A stretch of DNA of 64,000 bases, taken from NCBI RefSeq assembly GCF_963678845.1, contig NZ_OY787466.1:434001-498000 (forward strand), in the 5' to 3' direction. Both the position numbers and the translations under genes were made by a program. The notes beneath the pieces are model-generated. The model was not told where the DNA came from. It was given only the letters and a program-made list of their open reading frames with translations, and made no database searches. This DNA is from an uncultured Bacteroides sp. (GTDB lineage: Bacteria > Bacteroidota > Bacteroidia > Bacteroidales > Bacteroidaceae). Below are positions 33,585 to 43,164 of the stretch, piece after piece. Numbering within the stretch: the stretch's first letter is position 1; each line of letters starts with the position of its first letter.

Positions 33585-35264
33585 TTAATTCAGATTCCTA
33601 TCTAAAAAATCGGCAATTTCAGCACCAGCTTCTAATCCCATTTTTCTTCTGATGCTTGATCGTCGGGTCTGAATTGTATTTGGCTTTTGATTAAGAATAA
33701 TAGCAATTTCCTGTATTTTAAATCCGGCATAGGTTAATAAACAAATCCGGAATTCATATACAGACAAATTGGGAAATCTGGTTTCTATCTGTTTGGCAAA
33801 ACCTGGACGAACCAGATTTATTGATTTAAGAATCGTTTCCCATTGCTCTTCAATCTTTTTTTCACCATAAAATATTTTATTAATTCTCTGCATCATCTGA
33901 ACAGGGCTGGTCTGCAGTGATTCATACTTTTCAATATCCTGATTGAAACGAATTATTTTTTTTGCAATATCACATTGTACTAAAACTGCATTATGCAGGT
34001 CGGCATTATGGAGATAAATAGAAGTACTTAACTCCTGATTCATGCTTTTCAATGTATTGATAGTTTGCTGGGAAGTAATCATCTGATTTTTTCGCCTTAT
34101 TGTGTAAATCGTAAATGTGCCGCCGCTAACCACAAGTAATGCAGCCAACAGAAGTAACCATGATTGTAAATGTATGATCTGTTTGTCATGAGTGTTTTTT
34201 AGTAATTCAAAATCATACTTTTTTTCAATATCAAGAACTGAACTTCTGTTTCGATCATGCATTATGTTTTCAATTGATAAAGCACGTTTGTTTATGTACT
34301 CAAATGCTGCAGCATAATTCTTTCTGCTTTTCTCCCAATTTGCCAATGCAAGATATGTGCTAGCTTGTAAATAGTGATTCGTAAGTTTTTCCACTTTGCT
34401 TTTTACATGATCGTAATAGTAAGAAGCAGAATCTTTCATCCCTAAAAAGGTATATAGTTTACCGAAATTTACATAATATCGTAGAATTTCTGCGGAATCA
34501 GTATTTAACTGAAATGAGCGCTGAATGGCCCTGAGAGCTTGTTTATATTCTTGCTTCTGAGAATATGCCAGACTTATATTTTGCATCAATAATGATTCTC
34601 CATTCTTATCTTTCTTTTTCTCAGCTAATTTTATACCATGCTGAAAGACTATTAAAGCACTGTCTGTCTCATCCATCAATAAGTAAGATCGTCCTTCATT
34701 GCTAATGGAAGCTATTTTATCCTTGCTGTTATGCCAATAGAGTTTATTTGTTTTTTGATATGCTCTGAGAGCTTGTTCATAAAATCCTTGCTGTTCAAGT
34801 AAATCTCCAATCCCATTTTGCACTAATCCTTTTAGTTTATTATCCTGTGTTTTTATAGCTTCGGTGAGTGACTCAGTATAAGCATGCATTGCTTTATTAA
34901 GATTTTTCTGTTCAGAATATACGCATCCGCTATAGAAGGCAGCCAAAGCTGTCCACCTGGGATTATCCATTGTTTTGTGGTAGTAATCCCAGGCAGCAAA
35001 AATAGATGAATCAGATGCTATATTGTGCATAGTTTTATAACGAGCGCGCACACGAGAGACCAGGTATTGCATATATTGCTCTTTTCTAAAACTTTTTTCG
35101 GGATAATAGATAGAATCAATTAGTCTTAATGCACTGTCAGCTTCTTCTTTGTCAAGCAGCTGATTTGCTTGTTCCAATAGTCGGGTTGCTTCAGGCTGAG
35201 GTGTACATCCAAGCAGGCTACTAGTGAGCGCTATAACTAAAATGATATATCTAATGATTCGCAT
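33585..35264 (-). CDS. TPR membrane lipoprotein with C-terminal HTH regulator domain
   Basis: 559 residues. A lipobox-like LLGCTPQPE follows the signal. Residues ~25-330 are tetratricopeptide-type helical repeats (FYSGCVYSEQKNLNKAMHAYTESLTEA). One transmembrane helix is at about 372-390 (SWLLLLAALLVVSGGTFTIY), then a coiled segment and a LuxR-like C-terminal HTH (LLTYAGFKIQEIAIILNQKPNTIQTRRSSIRRKMG). This class of Bacteroidetes one-protein regulators senses on the periplasmic side and binds DNA inside. It probably controls nearby surface genes such as the DUF3244-CDCL pair, which is inference. Confidence 0.8.
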   Translation of the reverse strand: MRIIRYIILVIALTSSLLGCTPQPEATRLLEQANQLLDKEEADSALRLIDSIYYPEKSFRKEQYMQYLVSRVRARYKTMHNIASDSSIFAAWDYYHKTMDNPRWTALAAFYSGCVYSEQKNLNKAMHAYTESLTEAIKTQDNKLKGLVQNGIGDLLEQQGFYEQALRAYQKTNKLYWHNSKDKIASISNEGRSYLLMDETDSALIVFQHGIKLAEKKKDKNGESLLMQNISLAYSQKQEYKQALRAIQRSFQLNTDSAEILRYYVNFGKLYTFLGMKDSASYYYDHVKSKVEKLTNHYLQASTYLALANWEKSRKNYAAAFEYINKRALSIENIMHDRNRSSVLDIEKKYDFELLKNTHDKQIIHLQSWLLLLAALLVVSGGTFTIYTIRRKNQMITSQQTINTLKSMNQELSTSIYLHNADLHNAVLVQCDIAKKIIRFNQDIEKYESLQTSPVQMMQRINKIFYGEKKIEEQWETILKSINLVRPGFAKQIETRFPNLSVYEFRICLLTYAGFKIQEIAIILNQKPNTIQTRRSSIRRKMGLEAGAEIADFLDRNLN

Positions 35265-35305
35265 CAGAATGAGGTTAGTGTTAATATAGTGATGTTTAAG
35301 TTCTA

Positions 35306-36061
35306 TTATCTATTATTCAGAAACTTTTTTCTGTTCCATACAAATTGGTATCTTATGGCATCTTTCTTACAAACAACAGAGCAGCTTCCACACATCACGC
35401 ACTCAGAGTCGGCCACGAGACCTTTGTTGTCCTTGACATACTGCAGGAGATGCACGCCCGTTCTGCAATCGGTTTCACACAATCCGCAATTTACGCATTT
35501 CTCTGTATCGACTATAGGCACAAGCCGTGAATATTTTGCGAGATATGAGGCTGGGAATCCGAAGATACATATATTGCGGCATCCCCATCGCTTATTTGTA
35601 AGAAGCGCCATCAGGCTTGCCATACCGATATCTACGCACCATACCAAACAGTAATGCTTATTAAAGCTTGGCTCTAATCTGAACGGATTGAAATGGAATC
35701 CGTTTATTATTTCGCGCTGTACGTTCAGGTAAAAGAATGCAAAGGCAGAGGTGAAGAACAGAATTTGCATTAGTACACGAAACCATGTCATTGTTTTACG
35801 GTATTCTGCTTTTGGCTTCCTTGCATGGCGTACGCAATCGTATGCTGTTCCCATGAAACAAAACCATCCACATCCAATGCGTCCGAATACAGGCGTAAGC
35901 AGCAGGAATATTACCCATATAATCATAACCATTGTAACAGCTCCCCAGTAGATAGAATGCCAAATGAATCCAATGGCAAAGTACTGAAAGAAGGCGGGAG
36001 TTAGCATCAGAAAGAAGAACCGCGAGAGAAAACTTAAAGAACTAATTCGATTTTTTTTCAT
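35306..36061 (-). CDS. Membrane protein with two [4Fe-4S] clusters (NapH/CcoG-like)
   Basis: 251 residues. Several transmembrane helices (FFLMLTPAFFQYFAI; VTMVMIIWVIFLLL; LMQILFFTSAFAFFYL) carry GCGWFCFMGTAYDC and CVDIGMASL segments. A C-terminal ferredoxin domain has CVNCGLCETDCRTGVHLL and CVMCGSCSVVCKKDAI, enough for two clusters. This is the NapH/RdxA/CcoG type: it moves electrons at the inner membrane. Its partner is not evident in this window. It lies 41 bp upstream of the TPR regulator gene. Confidence 0.8.
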   Translation of the reverse strand: MKKNRISSLSFLSRFFFLMLTPAFFQYFAIGFIWHSIYWGAVTMVMIIWVIFLLLTPVFGRIGCGWFCFMGTAYDCVRHARKPKAEYRKTMTWFRVLMQILFFTSAFAFFYLNVQREIINGFHFNPFRLEPSFNKHYCLVWCVDIGMASLMALLTNKRWGCRNICIFGFPASYLAKYSRLVPIVDTEKCVNCGLCETDCRTGVHLLQYVKDNKGLVADSECVMCGSCSVVCKKDAIRYQFVWNRKKFLNNR

Positions 36062-36220
36062 CTTATACTACTTTTATAAATCTTTATTATAAGCCTTTTT
36101 CTTAGTTTTTAAGGCTTTTTTATGCCTTTGTTGAGCCCTTTTTATTGTTCTTATATGATTTTCTGTTGCTGGTTGTTGTCTGTTTTGAGCAACAAAGTAA
36201 CAACAAAAACTAAAATAAAA

Positions 36221-36258
36221 AAAGCAAACTAAAATTATTTTTTATTTTAGTTTGCTTT
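36221..36258. terminator. AT-rich terminator-like hairpin
   Basis: AAAGCAAACTAAAAT (36221-36235) and ATTTTAGTTTGCTTT (36244-36258) are perfect arms with an 8-base loop. The hairpin sits in the 286-bp gap between the Fe-S membrane protein gene and the glycosyltransferase gene. Confidence 0.7.
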
Positions 36259-36347
36259 ACCTTAAATCTTTGTTGTAAAGACTCAATTATTAGGTGAATT
36301 GTACTTTTATTATATCTTTTTTTTCTTAAAAAATTGCCTTTACTATC

Positions 36348-38582
36348 CTATACAGCATTGTTTATCTTTCTATACTTTTCTATAGTTAATCTTGCCATTA
36401 GATAACTTACAGTCGATTCGGCCCCTTGATTAAGATTCACATGGGTCTCTTCCAGTCCATCATAACAGCCACCTGTACATGGATTGTAAACAATTTGATG
36501 TAGTCGGTTACTTCCTAAGAACCAGTTGAATGCTATTTCCATTTTTTTTCGATATTCTTCATCCTTAAACTCCTTATAGAATGTACTTAGCGTCATAATG
36601 GTGTAAGCAACATCAATGGGCTGTTCGCCAAACCGTGCTGCTTTCTGACCTTTCAACAACCAACTTCTATTGGAAATAACTTCAATTCCATTCTTATTAA
36701 AAATATGCGATAACAGAAATTTGAATGATGTTAGGGCTATATCTTTGTAAATGCTTTCACCAGTCATCAAAAAGGCAAATAGCATGGCTTCTGGCAAAAT
36801 GCTGTTGGCATAAGTAAGGTAGCTTTCATACCATTCCCATGATTCCGATGATTCCTTTTTATACAACATAAGCAAGCGTTTAGCATACGTTTTTACCAGA
36901 TCCAGATGATCAGTGTCTTTTTCTGCCTTGTGAAAATAGAAAAGTCCTTTCATGGCAAAGGCCATTGAACGGGGCGATTTTACAGCTTTCATACTTGGCA
37001 ATGCTTTTTCAAAGATAGAGATGGCATCAGTAATCATTGCTTCGGGAAGAAGATCTTTTAAAGAGACTATATAGCCTAATGACCAGAGGGCTCTTCCATT
37101 AGAATCATCTAGATTGACTTCCTTATTCTGATCCGTAAAGTTCTTTTCCAGATCAACATAATTTAAAAAGTTACCGGATGGTTGCTGACAGGATTTTATG
37201 AAAGCGAGATATTTATAAATAAGATTAATACTTTCTTTTTCACCGGTCAATTCAAAGTACATGCAAGTTGCCACCAGTGCGCGGGCATTGTCGTCGAGCG
37301 TATAACCCGAGGAGAGATCGGGCTGATTGATTTTTGAAAACTGAATCATCCCAACTTCGGTTGTCATCGACTTCAGGTGACCCATATTAATTTCCGGTAA
37401 ATTGTATTTAATCTGAATCTTATTATCAGATATAGATTTAAATAACATGGCATGTGCAACAGCTGAATTTTCCCAGGCGGTATACACAATCTTTTGTAGA
37501 GTGTTTGTTCTAAAACTTTTGCGCAACGTATTATTGTTAAGTAAAAGGTTTACACCTGCTGATAATTGTACCGAATTCCGGAAATCAAAAATAATTCCTG
37601 TATTCTTAGTCAAAACTTCTTTTGCATGTGGAATGGGTGTGGAGATGATAGGACAACCGCAGCTCATGGCATACACAAACGTGCCACTTACTGCCTGATT
37701 GGGATCGTTCGTGGTGAATAGATAAATATCGGTAAGCTGTAAATATTCAAGCAATTCAGGCAATGACAGGTATTTATTAATAAATATCACGTGGTTTTTA
37801 ATATTGAGATCATTCACTATCTGAATAAGACTTTCTCTGTATATTTCGCCCTCGTTCTTTACAACCTCGGGGTGTGTTTTACCAATAATCAGAAACACCA
37901 CCTCGGGAGATTGTTTTATTATTGCCGGCAAAGCATTCAATGTAGTTTCAATACTTTTTCCGGAACTAAGTAGTCCGAAGGTTGTAAGTACTTTACGACT
38001 GGCTAAACCGTGTTTTTCTTTTAAAAAATCTTCGTTCAGATGAAGCACTAAGTGCGTTCCGTGAGCTATCACCGTTATTTTATTTCTCAGAATGCCATAA
38101 TCACTCATCAGTATCTTGGCCGAAGTTTTAGTCATAACAACAATAGACTGACAGGCTGCTGCAATATTTTTGACTTTTAGTTCCAATTGTGCATCCGGAT
38201 TGGGAAGCACAGTGTGAAAAACTAACGCCACCGGTTTAGTAAGATCATTCAATAACTGCAGAAATGCTTGCTCTTGATATTTATAGAAGCCAAACTCATG
38301 CTGAATCAGTACGAGTTGAATCTGGCTATCATTATTAATATTCTGAGCCAGATCTGTATATGAAGCGATCTGCGAAGTATCAAGAGTGTATTTTACTTCT
38401 TCAGGATAGTTGTAACTGGCTTTGCCTGTTTCTAGTGCGCAAACTTTAATAGATAATGAATTGCTGAATTTCTTATTTAAAGTGGTAATTAGATCTTGTG
38501 AATAGGTTGCTATACCACATTCGCGAGGTGGATAAGACGTTATAAATAAAATTTCGGCTTGAGGGGTTATACTATTTTTCAT
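36348..38582 (-). CDS. Glycosyltransferase family 4 fused to a helical C-terminal domain
   Basis: 744 residues. Residues ~1-375 are a GT-B fold GT4 enzyme: LFITSYPPRECGIATYSQDL, VVMTKTS, GLLSSGKSIETTLNALPAI, then the donor motif region YVYAMSCGCPIISTPIPHAKEVL (E near 330). Residues ~395-740 look like an (alpha/alpha)-toroid (YTLDDNARALVATCMYF; YESYLTYANSILPEAML; FGEQPIDVAYTIMTLSTFY), resembling glycosidase or phosphorylase-associated helical domains. Its start overlaps the GH130 gene by 11 bp, so translation is coupled. It probably builds or recycles a mannose- or glucose-containing glycan; substrate is not known. Confidence 0.78.
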   Translation of the reverse strand: MKNSITPQAEILFITSYPPRECGIATYSQDLITTLNKKFSNSLSIKVCALETGKASYNYPEEVKYTLDTSQIASYTDLAQNINNDSQIQLVLIQHEFGFYKYQEQAFLQLLNDLTKPVALVFHTVLPNPDAQLELKVKNIAAACQSIVVMTKTSAKILMSDYGILRNKITVIAHGTHLVLHLNEDFLKEKHGLASRKVLTTFGLLSSGKSIETTLNALPAIIKQSPEVVFLIIGKTHPEVVKNEGEIYRESLIQIVNDLNIKNHVIFINKYLSLPELLEYLQLTDIYLFTTNDPNQAVSGTFVYAMSCGCPIISTPIPHAKEVLTKNTGIIFDFRNSVQLSAGVNLLLNNNTLRKSFRTNTLQKIVYTAWENSAVAHAMLFKSISDNKIQIKYNLPEINMGHLKSMTTEVGMIQFSKINQPDLSSGYTLDDNARALVATCMYFELTGEKESINLIYKYLAFIKSCQQPSGNFLNYVDLEKNFTDQNKEVNLDDSNGRALWSLGYIVSLKDLLPEAMITDAISIFEKALPSMKAVKSPRSMAFAMKGLFYFHKAEKDTDHLDLVKTYAKRLLMLYKKESSESWEWYESYLTYANSILPEAMLFAFLMTGESIYKDIALTSFKFLLSHIFNKNGIEVISNRSWLLKGQKAARFGEQPIDVAYTIMTLSTFYKEFKDEEYRKKMEIAFNWFLGSNRLHQIVYNPCTGGCYDGLEETHVNLNQGAESTVSYLMARLTIEKYRKINNAV

Positions 38583-39615
38583 TGTTTCTGTATTTAGTCG
38601 TTAATTCTTCTACTAAAGCTGTTAGATTCAACGATGCACATGCTATAGAAGAATCGGCGGCACCGTAATAGATAAATAAGGTATCGCCAAATAAGGCTGT
38701 TCCGGTTGGGAAACAAACGTTATTAACGGAACCATTTAGTTCCCAATTGAATTCCGGGGAAAACAATGCATTGGGTAGTCGGGCCAGTTCTTTGGAAGGA
38801 TCATTCAAATCAAGTAAAGCAGCACAGGCGGAATAGACTAGTCCGTTTTCGGTTTCTTCTACTCCATGGTATATTAACAGCCATCCATGTTTTGTTTCAA
38901 TGGGAGGGCATCCACCTCCTATATAATTGGATTCATGCTGATAGACAGGATCCATCACAATATGATCCTGAAAGTTTTGAAAATAGTTTTCCCAGTATTC
39001 CGGGGTCAGATCTTTTATGTTTTTAACGGATACAATCTGAATTCCAGGTCTTATGCGATGCAGAAATACTAAATTTCCATTAATTCTGCGTGGAAAGAAA
39101 ACTACATTTTTATCCCATAACAGGATTTTTTTATCCGGATCAGATTCCTGATAATAGAATTTATGATTATGATAGTAATTCTCATTTACTTTATCGGCTG
39201 ATTCTACAAGAAATACAAAATGTGCATATGAAATATCAGGAACTATGAGTCCTTTTTTCGTGAAATGCACTAAATCTTTTGATGTGGCTAAAGCACCGCG
39301 GGCATTGCTCCCATCATATCCCGTATAAGACATATAATAGGTATCGTCAATCTTAACAATACGGGGATCTTCAACGCCTTGTGATTCATAATCAAATTCG
39401 GGAACAATAAGAGGCTTATCATCTCTTTCTGCTACATTAAATGGTCCGTCCAACCGGCAATAACCAATCGTAGATTGATTCCAGAGTTGAACTGCCCGAT
39501 AAAATACATGAACGCTGTCGCCTACACGAATTATGGCAGGGTTTAATATGCCTTCATTTTCAAATTCCAAATCGGACTTTGATAATATAACTCCTTCTTT
39601 TTTTACTTCAATCAT
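38572..39615 (-). CDS. Glycoside hydrolase family 130 phosphorylase-like protein
   Basis: 347 residues with a five-bladed beta-propeller pattern. The GH130 hallmark is VEDPRIVKIDDTYYMSYTGYDG near 85-105 with the catalytic Asp; GGGCPPIETKHGWLLIYHG and ..PTGTALFGDTLFIYYGAADS follow. GH130 enzymes phosphorolyse beta-mannosides, or hydrolyse them in some subgroups. No signal peptide, so it acts in the cytoplasm. It is cotranscribed and overlaps with the GT4 fusion, which suggests a joint pathway of glycan assembly and turnover. Confidence 0.87.
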   Translation of the reverse strand: MIEVKKEGVILSKSDLEFENEGILNPAIIRVGDSVHVFYRAVQLWNQSTIGYCRLDGPFNVAERDDKPLIVPEFDYESQGVEDPRIVKIDDTYYMSYTGYDGSNARGALATSKDLVHFTKKGLIVPDISYAHFVFLVESADKVNENYYHNHKFYYQESDPDKKILLWDKNVVFFPRRINGNLVFLHRIRPGIQIVSVKNIKDLTPEYWENYFQNFQDHIVMDPVYQHESNYIGGGCPPIETKHGWLLIYHGVEETENGLVYSACAALLDLNDPSKELARLPNALFSPEFNWELNGSVNNVCFPTGTALFGDTLFIYYGAADSSIACASLNLTALVEELTTKYRNNEK

Positions 39616-39645
39616 GACTGTTTATATTGAGTGATTTAAACTAAA

Positions 39646-39682
39646 AACCCTTCTCTTTGTCTATCGACATTGGAGAAGGGTT
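39646..39682 (-). terminator. Terminator after the 37-residue gene
   Basis: AACCCTTCTC and GAGAAGGGTT form a 10-bp stem; on the minus strand it is followed by TTTTTAG. It separates the small basic protein gene from the GH130 gene. Confidence 0.75.
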
Positions 39683-39735
39683 GATGTAAAATGTAACATT
39701 TTAGGATCTCTTAATAGATAGATTTTAATGATAAA

Positions 39736-39849
39736 TTAATCATCACTTCTATTTTTACGTTTTAAGGCTTTATCAGCTCTTTTTTCTTTCAGACTTTTTA
39801 CAGCTTCTTTTTTTTGAGATTTCTCTTTTACTTCTTTTCCTTTAGGCAT
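39736..39849 (-). CDS. Tiny highly basic protein (37 residues)
   Basis: MPKGKEVKEKSQKKEAVKSL followed by KEKRADKALKRKNRSDD: almost entirely Lys, Glu, Arg and Ala, likely one long charged helix. No Cys or hydrophobic segment. The frame is clean with a terminator immediately after it, which supports a real gene although it is short. Function unknown; small basic proteins of this kind may bind RNA or ribosomes. The composition alone cannot prove expression. Confidence 0.55.
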   Translation of the reverse strand: MPKGKEVKEKSQKKEAVKSLKEKRADKALKRKNRSDD

Positions 39850-40304
39850 AATATTTATTTTAAAATGTGTATAAAATCTCTATAGTTGAGAATTTATATA
39901 AATGAATAGGTGGATGTGTGATTTATTCTTTACTGTAATTATTGGTACTCCAGGTTGTTAATTTACAAGGGTTATTACCAATGATTATGCAGTCTAAGAG
40001 ATCTTTGTGAACTAATATGTAGTAATTGATTAAGATGATAAGCTATTTCTTTTCTTTAGTTTATCAAGATGTATATATATAAAAATTAAGTTGTTATGAA
40101 TAAACCTCTATTTATTGGCATTCATTTTGGCTTTCTTAATTTTCTATTATGGTAGATAATAATTCTATTTTCAAATGTACGACATAAATCTTAGTTTTCA
40201 AAATTAATTGATATATATTAATCTGTTTGTAGGATTAAAATAGTAAGAAAATGATTTATAAAAAGTTGATTACATCGATAAAATATTTGATATATGAAAA
40301 CAGT
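39850..40304. other. Intergenic region without a recognisable gene
   Basis: About 450 bp, very AT-rich. I see only scattered short frames below 25 codons and no strong hairpin. It presumably contains the promoter for the 37-residue gene and decayed mobile DNA. Confidence 0.35.
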
Positions 40305-40563
40305 CTAGATATGATTTTGTGAATTCTTGTGGAAATATCCCCTGGTTTCTGAAAACGATAAGAACTCTTTTTCTTTTATCGGATCAGAATCTTTTTGACT
40401 TACATACTCTTTTGCTTTAAATTTAGTTTTCAGAACACACTTGCTTCGAGCAGTAGCCTTATAAGCGTTGTTATTACAGGTCTGATAATAGTGTTACCTT
40501 GAGCGTAAATAACTCTCCACACCGCTCACATATCTTTTGAATTTTAAGATTACTACTTGTCAT
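40305..40563 (-). pseudogene. Broken excisionase-like HTH gene
   Basis: The frame beginning at 40563 reads MTSSNLKIQKICERCGELFT, the start of the Bacteroides excisionase-like DNA-binding proteins with a CxxC zinc knuckle. It stops soon after a frameshift. The next frame continues CNNNAYKATARSKCVLKTKF and DPIKEKEFLSFSET, the linker and HTH start of the same family, and stops at 40305-40307. A frameshift near the second Cys pair and loss of the HTH end make it non-functional. No integrase is nearby. Confidence 0.68.
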
Positions 40564-40743
40564 TTTTGTTTGTTTTAAGATGTTAGTTCTCTTTTATTTC
40601 GTCCGAAATATGTCAACTATTGTCAACTTCGTCCACGACCTTTCCAAATTAGTTTTAGGTATAAACCATCGAACCTCAAATACGGTACAAAAATGAGCTA
40701 AGAAAGCATCATCAACGATAGCCATCGCAATAATGCAAAAAAA

Positions 40744-40768
40744 AAGGCGCTCAAAATGAACGCCTTAA
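40744..40768 (-). terminator. Rho-independent terminator of the mnmE operon
   Basis: AAGGCG (40744-40749) and CGCCTT (40761-40766), followed on the minus strand by a run of nine T residues. Confidence 0.85.
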
Positions 40769-40808
40769 CTATCAATAGTAATATATGCTAATCGATGATA
40801 ATCACCAA

Positions 40809-42200
40809 TTATTTCCCGATACAAAAATGCGAAAATATATTCCCTAAAATTTCATCATTAGATATAGTCCCTGTAATCTCCCCTAAATAATGCATACACT
40901 CGCGGATGTCCTGAGAAAGGAAGTCACCCGAGATGTTATTATGCAATCCTTCTTTTACGCGGTGTATGGATTCCAGGGCGCGGGTGAGGGCTTCGTAATG
41001 GCGAACGTTAGTCACGATAACATCGTTTTGTGAAACATTTGGTAGGTTGGCTGTTTTAACCAGTAGATCTTCCAACTCAATTGTATTTACCCAATTCTTT
41101 GCCGAGATAAAAAGATGGGTGGCTTTGTGTTTTGCTGCCAGCTTTTCCAGTTCTATCTTTTGTTCCTTAGTGATGAGATCGCTTTTGTTGAACACCATAA
41201 TTAGTTGCTTGCCTTTGCATTTTGGTTTGATCTTGGCAGTCAGTTGTTCTATCTGTTCGTGGCTGTCAGTTGCGGCAATCATGCAAAGGACTATTTCTGC
41301 CTGGTCGAGCTTGCGGAAGGTTCGCTCAATACCGATGGTTTCAATCTTATCATGTGTTTCACGGATACCGGCGGTGTCGATAAAACGGAAAAGAGTACCT
41401 TTGAGGCTGATCGTATCTTCAATAGCATCACGGGTAGTGCCGTGAATATCACTTACGATGGCTTTCTCTTCATTCAGTAAAACATTGAGCAGAGTGGACT
41501 TTCCGGCGTTGGTCTCTCCGATAATGGCTACTGGAATGCCGTTTTTTATGGCATTACCCACATTGAATGAATCAGCTAGGCGAGTAATGATCTGGTCAAT
41601 ATTCTCGGTTAATTTAAGAAGTGCGTCGCGGTTGGCAAATTCCACATCTTCCTCACTGAAATCGAGTTCCAGTTCCACCATAGAAACGAAGTTCAACAAC
41701 TGAGTGCGAAGATCTGTCAGCTCTTTGCTGAACCCGCCCCGCATCTGACTCATGGCAAGGCGATGAGTGGCAGCGGAAGAGGAAGCAATTAGATCGGCCA
41801 CAGCTTCGGCCTGACTGAGATCCATCTTGCCGTTGAGGAAAGCCCGCTGGGTGTATTCTCCCGGAAGGGCAGAACGGCAACCTTTCTCTATGAGCAACTG
41901 CATAATTTGTTGCAGTATATAGGATGAACCATGACACGAAATTTCTGTGGAGTTTTCACCGGTATATGAGTGCGGAGCACGGAATAGGCTGACCAGTACT
42001 TCGTCTATCACTTCTTCTCCCTTACAGATGCGTCCGAAGGTGAGGGTATAGGCTTCCTTGCCCTGCAGTTTTGTTCTTTCCTGTGTGGGAGCAAAGATGG
42101 AGCTGGTTATTTCAATGGCTTCAGGGCCAGAGACTCTGATAATGCCTATGGCTCCTCCCTGTGCGGTGGCTACGGCGCAGATTGTATCTTGATTTATCAT
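40809..42200 (-). CDS. mnmE: tRNA modification GTPase MnmE
   Basis: 463 residues, full family length. N-terminal tetrahydrofolate-binding domain (TICAVATAQGGAIGIIRVSG), a helical domain, the inserted G domain (IIGETNAGKSTLLN, HGTTRD, FIDTAGI, FNKSD) and the C-terminal CIGK with the catalytic Cys. With MnmG it makes the 5-carboxymethylaminomethyl group on wobble uridines of tRNAs. It is the last gene of a leftward run that includes a nucleoside phosphorylase 4 bp upstream. Confidence 0.97.
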   Translation of the reverse strand: MINQDTICAVATAQGGAIGIIRVSGPEAIEITSSIFAPTQERTKLQGKEAYTLTFGRICKGEEVIDEVLVSLFRAPHSYTGENSTEISCHGSSYILQQIMQLLIEKGCRSALPGEYTQRAFLNGKMDLSQAEAVADLIASSSAATHRLAMSQMRGGFSKELTDLRTQLLNFVSMVELELDFSEEDVEFANRDALLKLTENIDQIITRLADSFNVGNAIKNGIPVAIIGETNAGKSTLLNVLLNEEKAIVSDIHGTTRDAIEDTISLKGTLFRFIDTAGIRETHDKIETIGIERTFRKLDQAEIVLCMIAATDSHEQIEQLTAKIKPKCKGKQLIMVFNKSDLITKEQKIELEKLAAKHKATHLFISAKNWVNTIELEDLLVKTANLPNVSQNDVIVTNVRHYEALTRALESIHRVKEGLHNNISGDFLSQDIRECMHYLGEITGTISNDEILGNIFSHFCIGK

Positions 42201-42204
42201 CTTT

Positions 42205-43074
42205 CTAAATTCTATCCAGTACGGTCTTAATTAATGTGTCGATGGAGTTCTTGTATCCGGTATTTGCCTCCTTGATAAGGCGGTTGGCTATAACCATGCA
42301 TACGGTCATGGCTTTGTGTCCCATCAGTTTGGCTAGTCCGGCAAGTGCTGAACTTTCCATCTCGAAATTAGTAATCTTAAAACCGTTATATTCAAATGAT
42401 TCTACTTTTTCGTTTTGCTGTGGATCGGCCAGTGGAACGCGCAGTTCGCGCCCTTGCGGTCCGAAGAATCCTCCGGCAGCAATGGTTACTCCGTTCACCA
42501 TGTCTCCCTGGTTAATGCGGGAAATAAGTTCAGCATTGGCATCAATTACATACGGAGCGCAAAGTAGGGGAGACCAGTTCATGTGTTTTTTGAATGCTTC
42601 TTCAAAAGTCAGATCACATGCTTCGTTTCTTCCTGCGTAGAAGTTCAGCAGTCCGTCGAACCCGATGGATTTTTGTGAACAGATAAATGTTCCCACAGGT
42701 GTGTTGGGTTGAAGTCCGCCACAGGTACCTATACGTACAAGTTCTAGTTGACGGAACTCTTTTTTCTCTTCGCGGGTTTTAAAATCGATATTGGCTAGTG
42801 CGTCGAGCTCGTTAGCCACAATATCGATATTGTCGCATCCAATTCCGGTGGAAAGAACGGTAATCCGTTTTCCTTTATAGCTTCCGGTGATTGTTTTGAA
42901 TTCCCTGCTCTCTACTTCGCACTCTTTACTTTCGAAGTGAGAGGCTACAGTAGCTACTCTGCCTGGGTCGCCAACAAGGATAACCTTGTCTGCCAGTTGT
43001 TCGGGTTTCAGATGTAGATGGAAAACTGAACCGTCAGGGTTAATGATTAGTTCTGATTCAGCAAAATATTTCAT
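42205..43074 (-). CDS. Nucleoside phosphorylase (uridine phosphorylase-like)
   Basis: 289 residues from MKYFAESELIINPDGS; the frame is open 24 codons further but those residues are unlike the family. PNP_UDP_1 fold with ILVGDPGRVATV (phosphate site), GIGCDNIDIVANEL, RIGTCGGLQ and NFEMESSALAGLA (ribose-binding Glu). It splits nucleosides to base and ribose-1-phosphate in salvage. Uridine rather than purine specificity is inferred from overall similarity only. Confidence 0.9.
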   Translation of the reverse strand: MKYFAESELIINPDGSVFHLHLKPEQLADKVILVGDPGRVATVASHFESKECEVESREFKTITGSYKGKRITVLSTGIGCDNIDIVANELDALANIDFKTREEKKEFRQLELVRIGTCGGLQPNTPVGTFICSQKSIGFDGLLNFYAGRNEACDLTFEEAFKKHMNWSPLLCAPYVIDANAELISRINQGDMVNGVTIAAGGFFGPQGRELRVPLADPQQNEKVESFEYNGFKITNFEMESSALAGLAKLMGHKAMTVCMVIANRLIKEANTGYKNSIDTLIKTVLDRI

Positions 43075-43164
43075 ATCGTTTCTGTTTAGGTGAATATATA
43101 AAAGAAATGTTGCCATAGCTACATTGAAGTACAACCATGGCAACACTTATAAAGCTACCGGCCT

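Noticed and set aside
41047..41445. Rightward ORF of 132 residues over mnmE
   Set aside because: It is the reverse frame of the mnmE G domain with no coding features of its own.
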